DNA from: Bacillota bacterium
GTDB taxonomy: Bacteria; Bacillota; Desulfitobacteriia; Desulfitobacteriales; JAJXUE01
Reading direction: 5' to 3'
Assembly: GCA_021811155.1 (NCBI GenBank)
Contig: JAJZPO010000030.1
Location: forward strand, 1 to 32,669
Length of the DNA: 32,669 bases
Shown here one piece after another: positions 14,519 to 22,315 of the stretch. Position numbers and translations under genes: made by a program. Every line of letters begins with the position of its first letter. The first letter of the stretch is position 1. Below the pieces are notes generated by a model. It was given only the letters and a program-made list of their open reading frames with translations. It was not told where the DNA came from and ran no database searches.

Positions 14519-15541
14519 TCACAATCCAAAATAGCGGGCGTAGAGGGATTTGGCCACTCCCTCGTTGTTAGTGCCTTTGATAATGGCCCGGCCCTCTTTA
14601 AACAGAACAAGCTCGTAGTTCTCCACGCTGAAGCGCAGCAGAAAAGAATTCACCTGAACCTTTCCCGCCGTTTGCAGACGCTGGCCGATGCCCGCCAGGT
14701 CGAGCCTGAGACCGCTATCAGAAGGAACCACCTGGACCGCGTCCCGGCCGCAGAGATACGCAGTCATGGCGCCCCCTGTGCTGTTTAGAAACTCATACTC
14801 GCCTTTGCCGCAGCATGGGCAATCGCTCAGTTTAGCCCCCTTCAGGTCAAAGCTGTCAAAACGGTTCTCCCACAGGTCAAAAGAAATCAAGCCGGAGTTA
14901 ACCTTGTCCCTGGCGCCGACCAGGATTTTAAGCGCTTCCGCGCTTTGCAGGCCCGCAACCAAGCCGCTGGCAGGGTTGATTATTCCCGCTGTTTCACAAG
15001 TCGGCGCCAATCCGGGCGCAGGAGGGGAATCAAACAAACAGCGCAGGCAGCCGGTCTCACCGGGGATAAAAGCCGCCACCATCCCGGAGGCGCTGACGGC
15101 GCCGCCGTAAACCCAGGGGATGCCAAGCTTCCAGCACGCATCATTGACGATAAACCGGGTTTCAAAGTTATCGGTCCCGTCTACCACCAGGTCCATCCCG
15201 GTAAAATGGGATATAACATTGCGGGCGTTCAAATCACCGATTACAGCCTCACATTGCACATCGCTGTTAATCCGGGCCAGTTTTTCCACGGCCGCAGCCG
15301 CTTTAGGCAATGTGCTGCCGGCATCAGCCTCATCAAACAGGCTTTGCCGCTGCAAATTGCTCAACTCGACAAAATCCCTGTCAATAATCTTAATATACCC
15401 CACTCCGGCCCGGGCCAGATTATTGGCTGAAACCGTGCCCAGGGCTCCCGCTCCTATAATAACCACCCGGGCCTGGCGGAGTTTTTCCTGCCCGGCGGGC
15501 CCGATACCTTCAAACAGAATCTGCCGGGAATAACGATTCAT
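14519..15541 (-). CDS. ThiF/MoeB/HesA-family adenylyltransferase
   Basis: The 340-residue E1-like enzyme would adenylate the C-terminus of a ubiquitin-like sulphur carrier (ThiS or MoaD type). Visible motifs are the nucleotide-binding GAGALG (30-35), the SNLQRQ segment with the catalytic Arg, DGTDNFETR (about 119-127), and two zinc-binding CxxC pairs (CLRCLF and CPCCGKG). About 80 C-terminal residues form an extra domain seen in some clostridial members. GGAGGT precedes the ATG at 15541. No carrier-protein or thiamine/molybdopterin gene lies nearby, so the pathway cannot be fixed from context. It is the first gene of a unit with psd. Confidence 0.85.
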   Translation of the reverse strand: MNRYSRQILFEGIGPAGQEKLRQARVVIIGAGALGTVSANNLARAGVGYIKIIDRDFVELSNLQRQSLFDEADAGSTLPKAAAAVEKLARINSDVQCEAVIGDLNARNVISHFTGMDLVVDGTDNFETRFIVNDACWKLGIPWVYGGAVSASGMVAAFIPGETGCLRCLFDSPPAPGLAPTCETAGIINPASGLVAGLQSAEALKILVGARDKVNSGLISFDLWENRFDSFDLKGAKLSDCPCCGKGEYEFLNSTGGAMTAYLCGRDAVQVVPSDSGLRLDLAGIGQRLQTAGKVQVNSFLLRFSVENYELVLFKEGRAIIKGTNNEGVAKSLYARYFGL

Positions 15542-15748
15542 GCTTTACCTCCATGCTGTTGCTGGTTCAATTTTACGTGTTTCTTGTCCTGTCTTCAAGT
15601 CCTTGTCCGGCAAGGCAAGCTGCCGCAAAAAAAGTCTACTCTTGTGCTTTATTTTGACAAAATTTTCAAGGCCAAGATGTTAGAATTACACTCGTGAGGA
15701 AATATCAGTCCGGACAGTTACAGCGCCCGGAGCGGAGTGAATTGTCAG

Positions 15749-17134
15749 ATGGTTGCCATTGTCAAAAAGTATAATTACCTCATCATTGCCCTGTCCTTCA
15801 CCTTTTCTCTCAGCCTGGATTATTTGCAGCAGGGAAAGCAATCCGGGGTATATGTTCTGCCCGTCCTGATCGCAGCCATAACCCTGCCGCTTATCCCCTC
15901 TCTGGCGCTGGCTGTTTTGATCGGATTGTTCAGTTTGGTTTTACTGCCCCAGGCGCCAAACACATCATTGTTCGTCATGGTCTTCTTCCGTATCGTGTTT
16001 TTCCTGCTGACAGATGTCCTCGCCTATCTGCTCGTAAAACGGCAAACCTCCAACAAAGACGACCTCATCCGCGAGCTTACGGCCAACCTGGATATCAACA
16101 AGACCCTGCACAACCTGATATTGAATGACTCAAAAACTGCCCTGGAAGTCATCGACAGGGATGAAAGGATTGTCAACTGGAACACCAAAGCAGGCGAAAT
16201 GACAGGTTGTGACGCAGCGGTCGGCAAGTGTCACACAGAACTCTTCCCTTACCCTATGGAAACCGGCCAAAACAAGATCCTGGAGACCCTGCACTCCGGC
16301 AAGGAATATCTGGACCAGGAAATAACCCTTTATTTTCAGGGCAAGGAACAGCTTACAGCCCTGGTGAACACTTATGCCCTTAAGGACGACTCAGGCGCTA
16401 TCGTCGGAGCCCTGGCCCTTTACCGTGACATCACCGAACGCAAAATTTTGGAACGGCAGATTCAACAGGCGGAAAAATTCGCCGCCCTGGGTCAAATGGC
16501 TGCCGGACTGGCCCACGAAATCCGCAACCCCCTTACCACAGTCAAAGGGTTCCTGCAGCTCATGTCCCCCGCTAACCCCATATACTCGGAATACCAGTCC
16601 CTGATGCTGGACGAAGTTGAGAGGACCAATAAACTTATCAGCGATTTTATCCTTCTGGCCAACCCATCCGCTCCCCGGTTCAAAGCTGCAAGTCCCCATC
16701 TATTGATCCACGCCGTGCTCGATTCGCTTCAGGACAGGGCCGGAAAACAGCAAATCAGTCTGGAGTATCATGTTCCACACCTGCCGCCGGTCCTCCTGGA
16801 TGAGGAGCAATTTAAACATTTGCTGGGCTGCCTGACTGACAACGCCATCGAGGCCATGCCTAAGGGCGGAGTTCTGGGAATAAGCGCAAGACTCGACCTT
16901 GATACGCTGCAGGTACAGGTTTGGGATACGGGGCAAGGCATCCCGTCCAACATCATAGACAAGATATTCGACCCGTTTTTTACAACCAAGGAGACAGGAT
17001 CGGGCTTGGGCCTGGCCATCAGTTACCACATCGTCAAGAATCACAGGGGTAGTATCAAAGTTCGCTCCCATCCCAATTCCGGCTCGACCTTTACGATTGC
17101 GATTCCGGTCTCAATTCACCCGGGAGAGCATTGA
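15749..17134 (+). CDS. PAS-domain sensor histidine kinase, sporulation-kinase-like
   Basis: The 461-residue membrane kinase has several N-terminal hydrophobic segments (about residues 9-95), a PAS domain (about 120-232), the phosphoacceptor box LAHEIRNPLTTVKG (His256), an N box (TDNAIEAMPKGG, Asn364), DTGQGIP (393-399) and the ETGSGLGLAIS ATP lid. The architecture resembles Bacillus sporulation kinases that feed Spo0F/Spo0A. No response regulator is adjacent, so it is an orphan kinase. I chose the ATG at 15749, eight bases after GGAGTGA; a GTG at 15737 overlaps that site. It is transcribed divergently from the ThiF-family gene. Confidence 0.9.
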   Translation: MVAIVKKYNYLIIALSFTFSLSLDYLQQGKQSGVYVLPVLIAAITLPLIPSLALAVLIGLFSLVLLPQAPNTSLFVMVFFRIVFFLLTDVLAYLLVKRQTSNKDDLIRELTANLDINKTLHNLILNDSKTALEVIDRDERIVNWNTKAGEMTGCDAAVGKCHTELFPYPMETGQNKILETLHSGKEYLDQEITLYFQGKEQLTALVNTYALKDDSGAIVGALALYRDITERKILERQIQQAEKFAALGQMAAGLAHEIRNPLTTVKGFLQLMSPANPIYSEYQSLMLDEVERTNKLISDFILLANPSAPRFKAASPHLLIHAVLDSLQDRAGKQQISLEYHVPHLPPVLLDEEQFKHLLGCLTDNAIEAMPKGGVLGISARLDLDTLQVQVWDTGQGIPSNIIDKIFDPFFTTKETGSGLGLAISYHIVKNHRGSIKVRSHPNSGSTFTIAIPVSIHPGEH

Positions 17135-17155
17135 TAATTCCCAGCCGCTCAGGCT

Positions 17156-18316
17156 TCACTGCACCCCATGTGAAAAACCCCACCAAGCCAGGCCGCCCAG
17201 AACGGCAATAGCGCTCAGCTTAGTGTACCAGGCCCCATCATCATCCGGGAGACCAACGGCTGCCGAAGCCAAAAAGCCGCCGCTCAGGCCCCCAAAATGG
17301 GCCCAGTTATCCACCGATGGGTTAATCAATCCAAACGCCACATTGAACACCAGCAGTATCAGCATTTCCCTGCCAAGCCGCCTGCCAACCTTGGGTCTTC
17401 GCAGCCAGAAATAAAGGTAAGCCCCTATCAGACCAAACAGCGCGCCGGAAGCGCCTACAGACATGCCCGGAGTAAAAGCGTAGCTGGCTATGCTGCCTAA
17501 AAGACCCGCAGCCAGATAGATTGTCAGGTAGCGCCAGTGCCCGTACAGGGCTTCCATACCCGGCCCCAGGTTATACAAGAAAAGCATGTTGAAAGCCAGA
17601 TGCAGAAAACCAAAATGCAGGAAAACCGAAGTCAGGAGACGCCAGTACTCCCCTGCGGTTATCAAACTGTTTACTTTGGCCCCGAACCTAATCATTACCT
17701 GGTCGTCGGTGGAAAAGCCTGTAAGGACTGCCAAGCCTACACATATGCCTATCAACCCATAGGTAACCCAGGGCCGGCCGGCCTGTAAGCGCACTTCTTC
17801 CCGGCTGACGGGGTGGTATAGCCTGTCTTCTGCCGCAAGGTTCCCAATATCACTAAAGGGGGAGTCCCCGCCCAGCAGGCCGAAATTGCTGCGGGGAAGG
17901 CCGTGGTGAACAAAAGTCTCCTTGGCTGCCAGGTCCACTACCCAAGGCAGCAGGTAGCAGCGGGAAACAGCCGAAACCTGTTTTGCCTTGGTCAGAAGCT
18001 TGACTGTTTCTTCTTTCAAAGGTCCTGGAAAGACAAAAACCGTAAGCTGGTAGGCAAACTGCAACCCCCGGTCAGCTCTGAGAGCCGCCAGGCTGCGGAA
18101 TTCGCCGTCTAAGCCAGCCAATATTTCCCGTTCAGCCCGGTTGCCGGCATCAACCAGCTTTACCAGCACCAGCGATCTGCCCTGCAGTGAATAGTGATAT
18201 TCACCTGGCAATACCGGTTCATCACCCGGCTCCAGGCTGTTTCCCGGCAGCCGGTTGTATCCCCTGGCGCTGCTCAGCCAGTTGCTGACTTTATTGATAT
18301 AGTCTGCTCCATCCAT
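17156..18316 (-). CDS. Rhomboid-family intramembrane serine protease (GluP-like)
   Basis: The 386-residue protein has a soluble N-terminal domain of about 180 residues and a C-terminal rhomboid domain of six to seven membrane segments. The catalytic dyad is Ser290 in VGASGALFG and His340 in NWAHFGG. The conserved HLAFNM (239-244) lies in the second membrane segment. A soluble N-terminal domain of this kind occurs in Bacillus GluP/YqgP, but the C-terminal TPR part of GluP is missing here. Substrates are unknown. I chose the ATG at 18316, preceded by AGAGGTGGAGTT; a frame from 18349 lacks a site. It is convergent with the histidine kinase, 21 bases apart. Confidence 0.9.
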   Translation of the reverse strand: MDGADYINKVSNWLSSARGYNRLPGNSLEPGDEPVLPGEYHYSLQGRSLVLVKLVDAGNRAEREILAGLDGEFRSLAALRADRGLQFAYQLTVFVFPGPLKEETVKLLTKAKQVSAVSRCYLLPWVVDLAAKETFVHHGLPRSNFGLLGGDSPFSDIGNLAAEDRLYHPVSREEVRLQAGRPWVTYGLIGICVGLAVLTGFSTDDQVMIRFGAKVNSLITAGEYWRLLTSVFLHFGFLHLAFNMLFLYNLGPGMEALYGHWRYLTIYLAAGLLGSIASYAFTPGMSVGASGALFGLIGAYLYFWLRRPKVGRRLGREMLILLVFNVAFGLINPSVDNWAHFGGLSGGFLASAAVGLPDDDGAWYTKLSAIAVLGGLAWWGFSHGVQ

Positions 18317-18387
18317 AACTCCACCTCTGGTTAACACGCTTAATACCATACTACCTAAGATTATACTCCATTGTCGTTACAAGTTCT

Positions 18388-18405
18388 GCCCTGCAGGGCT
18401 TTTTT
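18388..18405 (+). terminator. Short GC palindrome followed by T-run (plus strand)
   Basis: GCCCTGCAGGGC followed by six T bases lies in the gap between two minus-strand genes. It reads as a terminator only on the plus strand, where it would stop antisense transcription; the stem is only four bases around TGCA. Confidence 0.35.
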
Positions 18406-19616
18406 CATTCCAGGAATTTAAAAGCGCAGGCGCCGTTCTCCTGCCAGCCATCTTTTAGCGCCAGTGCTTTTACCCTGTGCTGCGGCTCGATGAGAGACCT
18501 CAATACCTCAACTTCCGGATGCATCCGGTTCTGGGGGCATATCAGCCAGGCTTGCGCTTCCGCCAGGAATTCGCCCCCGAAGTAGGCCTGCCTGATCTCT
18601 GAGAACTGCGTTCTTGCCCAGGTCAGCTGCTCCAGGCAGTGTACCAGACCAAGCAGATCTCTCTGCGGGTGGATGCTCCCTACCACCAAGGTTCCGTCAG
18701 AAGTCCGGCCTGCCAAATCAACGCAAAGAGAAGTTTCCCCCTTGCATCCCACATCCAGTTGGAAATAGGCCCGTTCCTCCAGGCTGAAACCCGGCAAGTT
18801 CTTTCTGATGACGTTTTCCAGGCGTTGCTTTTCCGGGCACACCCGCGCAAACAGATCATGGTCTGTGCGCAACTGCTCCAATCTATGTTCACATGCCCTG
18901 ACGAATTCTGCATTGAGCTCACCCTGAGCATTGAACCAGCCTTCTCTTTCCTCCCTGACCCCAACACAGCCTGGGATTTCGCGGGGATAGCGTGTAATCA
19001 GCGCGATTCTAAGTCGGCTTTCTTTCTTGCTAATCCGCACTATTTCCTGGCCGCGGAATTTAATACTTACCCAATTCTCCAAAATACACACCGTGATTTC
19101 CCTGTCCCGGAAAGTGCGAAAATAATTCAAGGCTGACAGAAACCAGCCTTTCTCCACCGGATTAAGCTTGCGCTCCCAGAAGGATTGTTCTCGCGGCAGA
19201 GGGACGGTATATCGAGGAGCAGACAATTTGGTTTCCCTGGCGGCCACCACCAAGGGGGTTTCCAGCTTGGGAGTAAAATACACCAGGCGGATTTCAATCT
19301 GAGGTCCGAACATTTGCACCAGGTGGCCGAAACGGGAGTCAAACCCTTTTCCAACTAAGTACAGAACGGTTTTTTGCCCGTTGGAAACCTTATTGGCCCA
19401 CATCAGCCCGGCCAGCAGGAGCTGGTCATGCCCCACTGTTTTTTGCAGCGGGCAGACTACCGCCACCCGGTGATAGGTTGACCCGCCATGGAAATAAGCG
19501 AGCTTTGCCGGAAGCTTTAAAGCCTTGGTTTTCGTCAAGTCAAGCCTTGCCAGTTGTTTAGAAGCGAAAATCGTCGAGTTGCCGGTTATGGCATCCAGGG
19601 CTGCATCGATCTGCAA
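18405..19616 (-). CDS. Conserved-looking hypothetical protein, 403 residues
   Basis: I do not recognise this protein. It appears soluble, with no signal or membrane segments. The first ~130 residues look like an alpha/beta domain (VAVVCPLQKTVGHDQLLLAG, TVLYLVGKGF). The C-terminal part has a strand-helix pattern (SLCVDLAGRTSDGTLVVGSI, then AQAWLICPQ) that loosely recalls PD-(D/E)xK-type folds, though I cannot name catalytic residues with confidence. The start is TTG at 19616 with GAGGGGTGA upstream. It lies between the rhomboid gene and a possible transposon remnant. Codon use looks like its neighbours. Confidence 0.7.
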   Translation of the reverse strand: MQIDAALDAITGNSTIFASKQLARLDLTKTKALKLPAKLAYFHGGSTYHRVAVVCPLQKTVGHDQLLLAGLMWANKVSNGQKTVLYLVGKGFDSRFGHLVQMFGPQIEIRLVYFTPKLETPLVVAARETKLSAPRYTVPLPREQSFWERKLNPVEKGWFLSALNYFRTFRDREITVCILENWVSIKFRGQEIVRISKKESRLRIALITRYPREIPGCVGVREEREGWFNAQGELNAEFVRACEHRLEQLRTDHDLFARVCPEKQRLENVIRKNLPGFSLEERAYFQLDVGCKGETSLCVDLAGRTSDGTLVVGSIHPQRDLLGLVHCLEQLTWARTQFSEIRQAYFGGEFLAEAQAWLICPQNRMHPEVEVLRSLIEPQHRVKALALKDGWQENGACAFKFLE

Positions 19617-19744
19617 GGATAATCACCCCTCTTTTACCATATAATCCGGCTGGGACAGAAAAATGCCAGGATTTAAGCGCGCTGGCACAAAAATCTGCCG
19701 GTACGCGCTCGTTTAAGTGTGGTCCCTAACCTCTGTTTTGATCC

Positions 19745-19830
19745 AACCGTGAGACTCCCACTTCTATAAGCGGGAGTGGTTCCCCGTGCTCTGCTTCGTT
19801 GGGGGCAGACTCCCCCACCGAAGTCTCGAG
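19745..19830 (+). mobile_element. Possible IS200/IS605-type right-end remnant
   Basis: The segment carries ACTCCC-ACTT-CTAT-AAGC-GGGAGT (19754-19777), a hairpin followed by GGTTC, as found at the right ends of IS200/IS605 elements downstream of tnpB. A second hairpin (GGGGG...CCCCC, 19801-19816) and flanking GAGACT/AGTCTC arms follow. No tnpA or tnpB coding remains are present, so it would be a solo end or a palindrome-associated remnant. The assignment rests on structural likeness only. Confidence 0.35.
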
Positions 19831-19832
19831 GT

Positions 19833-20129
19833 TCAACTTTGGTTGAACGAGTTCACTTGCCACAGCTTACGGCCCTGGACCATTTTAGTCAATTCACCCT
19901 TAGCTGCCAGATCCTCCAAGGCGGAACTTACCACAGTCAACGGGTGATTGAATGCACCGCAATTATATCCATTTTGCCTGACCCATTCCAAAGTCACAGC
20001 CTGAAAATACTCCGGGTACTCGGCCGAGAACTCAGCCAGGACCTGCTCAGTACTGCGCACAATTCCGTCGGCCAGTATTTCCAGCAGCGCTGCGTCAATT
20101 AACGGTTTATCTATGCTGACTACCTCCAA
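19833..20129 (-). CDS. Hypothetical protein, winged-helix-like
   Basis: The product of about 98 residues is soluble and helical, with a C-terminal pattern (HPLTVVSSALEDLAAKGELTKMVQGRKLWQV) resembling a winged-helix recognition helix and wing. DNA binding is possible but not established. The only standard start, TTG at 20129, overlaps the sequence GGAGGT, which would serve better as a ribosome binding site for the in-frame ATA seven bases further on (codon at 20112-20114). The stop codon lies inside the perfect palindrome GTTCAAC-TTTG-GTTGAAC (19831-19848). Confidence 0.55.
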   Translation of the reverse strand: MEVVSIDKPLIDAALLEILADGIVRSTEQVLAEFSAEYPEYFQAVTLEWVRQNGYNCGAFNHPLTVVSSALEDLAAKGELTKMVQGRKLWQVNSFNQS

Positions 20130-20303
20130 TGTCTTGTTCTGCCTCTTCCTGCCAGACTAAAACCCGATACTGGGCAGGGTCCTTTTTGTTTATAAAAGAT
20201 TTAGAAACTGATGACACTTACTTGATTAATAAACTTTAAATTATATGATAGAGACTGTGTTCGAAGCCAGCGACGAGAGGGGTGACAACTTTCAACAAAG
20301 TCC
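20130..20303. other. Spacer upstream of the lipoprotein promoter
   Basis: AT-rich non-coding sequence between divergent genes. An ACCC/GGGT pairing followed by CCTTTTTG at about 20161-20190 is the only local structure I see. Confidence 0.4.
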
Positions 20304-20332
20304 TTTACAGGCAAACTTGACAGGATTATACT
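20304..20332 (+). promoter_or_regulatory. Sigma-A promoter of the lipoprotein/coiled-coil pair
   Basis: TTTACA (20304-20309) and TATACT (20327-20332) have 17-base spacing, about 30 bases before the start at 20361. Confidence 0.6.
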
Positions 20333-20360
20333 AGAGGCAAATTTTTTAAAGGAGGAAACC

Positions 20361-20663
20361 ATGAAGCGCATTCTGGTAGTGCTAACTGTGCTTGTGGTCT
20401 TGGGTACATATGGCTGCGGCAGAAACCTGGCAAACGGAAAGAGTAACGTCGTTCCGGCCCAACCGGCCCCCGCGTCCCAGTCAACCGGGTTGAATCAGTC
20501 CTCCCAGTCGTCCCCTCAAGACAATTATACTGCCCAGGACTTAAAAAAACTATCTTCGACCGACCTGGAAGCCCAGGCGGACAAAGTTCAGAAAGAAATC
20601 GACCAACTGCTCAATGACCTGGACAAGGACAGCGACGGAGCTAATTTGGCCCAGGAACAATAA
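20361..20663 (+). CDS. Small lipoprotein of unknown function
   Basis: The 100-residue precursor has a short basic start, a hydrophobic core (ILVVLTVLVV) and the lipobox LGTYGC, so Cys19 should be lipidated. The mature part has a Ser/Gln/Pro-rich linker and then an amphipathic helix (LSSTDLEAQADKVQKEIDQL) likely to form a coiled coil. AAAGGAGG precedes the ATG. It lies 30 bases upstream of the secreted coiled-coil gene and shares its promoter, so the two products probably act together outside the membrane. Role unknown. Confidence 0.85.
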   Translation: MKRILVVLTVLVVLGTYGCGRNLANGKSNVVPAQPAPASQSTGLNQSSQSSPQDNYTAQDLKKLSSTDLEAQADKVQKEIDQLLNDLDKDSDGANLAQEQ

Positions 20664-20693
20664 AATATACCACCTTTGTTAGGAGGCATATCG

Positions 20694-21272
20694 ATGAAAA
20701 AGGCTATTGCGGTACTCCTCTCCCTGACCATGCTGCTGACCTTCAGTATGGTTGCCTTGGCCGATGATCAAGCCCAAAGCCAGACCCCCCGCCTTGACGA
20801 GCACATTCAAAAGCTGCAAGAACTTAAACAGCGGCAGAGCGATCTTCAGCCCATAAAGGACGAAATCGCCACCATCCGCAACCTGTACAAGCAAACAGTG
20901 AGCCTGAGACAACAAATCCGAAGCCAGGATGCAAACCAGCTGCGCCCTCTTCTGCAGCAGGCTCGCCAGGCGAAGAACTGGGATGCCATTATTCAGGCTC
21001 TGGTTGATTTGAAACAGGTTAAGGCCGATCTCAGCAGCATCAAGGCCCTGGATCAGCAAAACAACAATCTCTGGGCTCAAATGCGCGGTTTCCGGCAAAA
21101 TAAGGATTATGCGGGAGCTTTAAACACCCTGCAGCAAATCGAGAATAATCTTCGGGCCAAACTGGACACCTACAACAAAGCTCAGGCGGACTGGAAAAAA
21201 ACAATATCCGACCTCCAGACCAGCCAAGCGAAACAACCGTCTTCTACCCAACCAACGACAACTCCCCAGTAG
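20694..21272 (+). CDS. Secreted coiled-coil protein
   Basis: The 192-residue precursor has a Sec signal peptide (MKKAIAVLLSLTMLLTFSM, cleavage near VALA-DD). The mature part is almost wholly helical, Gln/Lys/Leu-rich with heptad spacing (about residues 38-175), ending in a Ser/Thr/Pro tail. This suggests an extracellular or wall-associated coiled coil. AGGAGG lies seven bases before the ATG at 20694. The stop codon TAG is inside a 22-bp perfect palindrome. No enzymatic motif is seen. Confidence 0.85.
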   Translation: MKKAIAVLLSLTMLLTFSMVALADDQAQSQTPRLDEHIQKLQELKQRQSDLQPIKDEIATIRNLYKQTVSLRQQIRSQDANQLRPLLQQARQAKNWDAIIQALVDLKQVKADLSSIKALDQQNNNLWAQMRGFRQNKDYAGALNTLQQIENNLRAKLDTYNKAQADWKKTISDLQTSQAKQPSSTQPTTTPQ

Positions 21273-21316
21273 CAGTCTGAGGCCGTACCCTCTCGGGTAC
21301 GGCCTCAGACTGCTAC
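21269..21316. terminator. 22-bp perfect palindrome over the stop codon
   Basis: Bases 21269-21290 are the exact reverse complement of 21295-21316, with loop TCTC. It includes the TAG of the coiled-coil gene. No T-run follows on either strand, so it is a very strong hairpin but not a classical terminator. Confidence 0.6.
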
Positions 21317-21350
21317 GAGGTTCGAAGTAGTTCATACCTTCGAACCTCGT
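21315..21350. repeat. Second perfect hairpin, 13-bp stem
   Basis: ACGAGGTTCGAAG (21315-21327) pairs with CTTCGAACCTCGT (21338-21350) around a 10-base loop. It directly follows the 22-bp palindrome. A shorter CGAGTA-AGC-TACTCG palindrome (21369-21383) covers the opposing phoU stop. Confidence 0.65.
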
Positions 21351-21376
21351 GCCTCGCACATCGAACTTCGAGTAAG

Positions 21377-22036
21377 CTACTCGTTCAAATCTGATCTGCT
21401 GCCGGTGACCAGATAGACAATTTCTTCCGCGATATTGGTACAGTAGTCACCCATACGTTCAAAAAAGCGGGCGGTAAAGAGCAGATAAGTAGCCTGGGTG
21501 ATGGTTTTCGGGTCCTCCATCATGAACACCAGCAGTTCGCGGAAGATTTGGTTGTAAAGGTGGTCCACCTGGTCATCCATTTTGGACATTCTGCGGGCCA
21601 TGGCTTCATCCTCTTTGACGTAAGCCTCCAGGCCGTCAATAATCATATGCCTTACTGACTCGCTCATGCGCGGAATGTCTATCAAAGGTTTGATCAGCGG
21701 CGTTTTGCCGATGCGCATTGTAACCTTGGCCACATCCACCGCCAAATCACCCATGCGTTCGAGTCCGATTGAGATCTTGAATCCTGTGACAATTTTCCGC
21801 AAGTCTCTGGCAAAAGGCTGTTGGGTAGCAATCAGGTAAACACACTTTTCTTCAATCTCGGACTGCAAATCATTGAGCTCCAGGTCGCCAACCACAACCT
21901 CGTTTGCCAGGTCCGAGTCTTGGCGTACCAGTGAATCCAAGGCGCTGCCAATCCGTGCTTCAACCATATTGCCCAACTGTATGATTTTGGACCGTAATTC
22001 TTCCAACGCAGTATCAAACTCATGTCTTGTCGTCAT
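21377..22036 (-). CDS. phoU: Phosphate transport system regulatory protein PhoU
   Basis: The 219-residue protein has two PhoU helical-bundle repeats (about residues 15-100 and 118-210) with metal-binding-type E/D-x-x-x-D motifs, LERMGDLAVDVAK in the first and FFERMGDYCTNIAEEI in the second. PhoU normally couples the Pst transporter to the PhoR kinase and keeps the Pho regulon off when phosphate is plentiful. GGGGGG lies shortly before the ATG at 22036. It is 280 bases downstream of the response regulator gene, so it may have its own promoter. No pho kinase gene is adjacent. Confidence 0.95.
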   Translation of the reverse strand: MTTRHEFDTALEELRSKIIQLGNMVEARIGSALDSLVRQDSDLANEVVVGDLELNDLQSEIEEKCVYLIATQQPFARDLRKIVTGFKISIGLERMGDLAVDVAKVTMRIGKTPLIKPLIDIPRMSESVRHMIIDGLEAYVKEDEAMARRMSKMDDQVDHLYNQIFRELLVFMMEDPKTITQATYLLFTARFFERMGDYCTNIAEEIVYLVTGSRSDLNE

Positions 22037-22228
22037 CTGAAGCCCCCCGTTTTAATAGAAATCATAAAACTCCCTTGAAGCTCTATTTATGTTACCCCGT
22101 TAAGGCTAAAAAACTTCCAATTGATAGGTAATACCCAATATTATAGTCCATCCGTTCAAGAATTACCATAATCAATTATTGTTACCATTCATGTATTCAG
22201 AATACTTCCGGCAACATCAGTTTCCCAA

Positions 22229-22312
22229 TTCTGACTCCCGACTCCTGTGAATTAGACCTATCCCGATCCATTCTGAATTCTGAATTCTGAGTTCTGAGTT
22301 CTGACTCCTGAT
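22229..22312. repeat. Heptamer repeat arrays between phoU and the regulator
   Basis: Six tandem units occupy 22271-22312: TTCTGAA, TTCTGAA, TTCTGAG, TTCTGAG, TTCTGAC and TCCTGAT, ending three bases before the regulator stop. A second three-unit array (TTCTGAC, TCCCGAC, TCCTGTG) is at 22229-22249. Confidence 0.75.
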
Positions 22313-22315
22313 TAC

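Noticed and set aside
15655-15690. TTGACA upstream of the histidine kinase as a promoter
   Set aside because: The only good -10 (TAGAAT) is 21 bases away, and 17-base spacing gives a poor hexamer.
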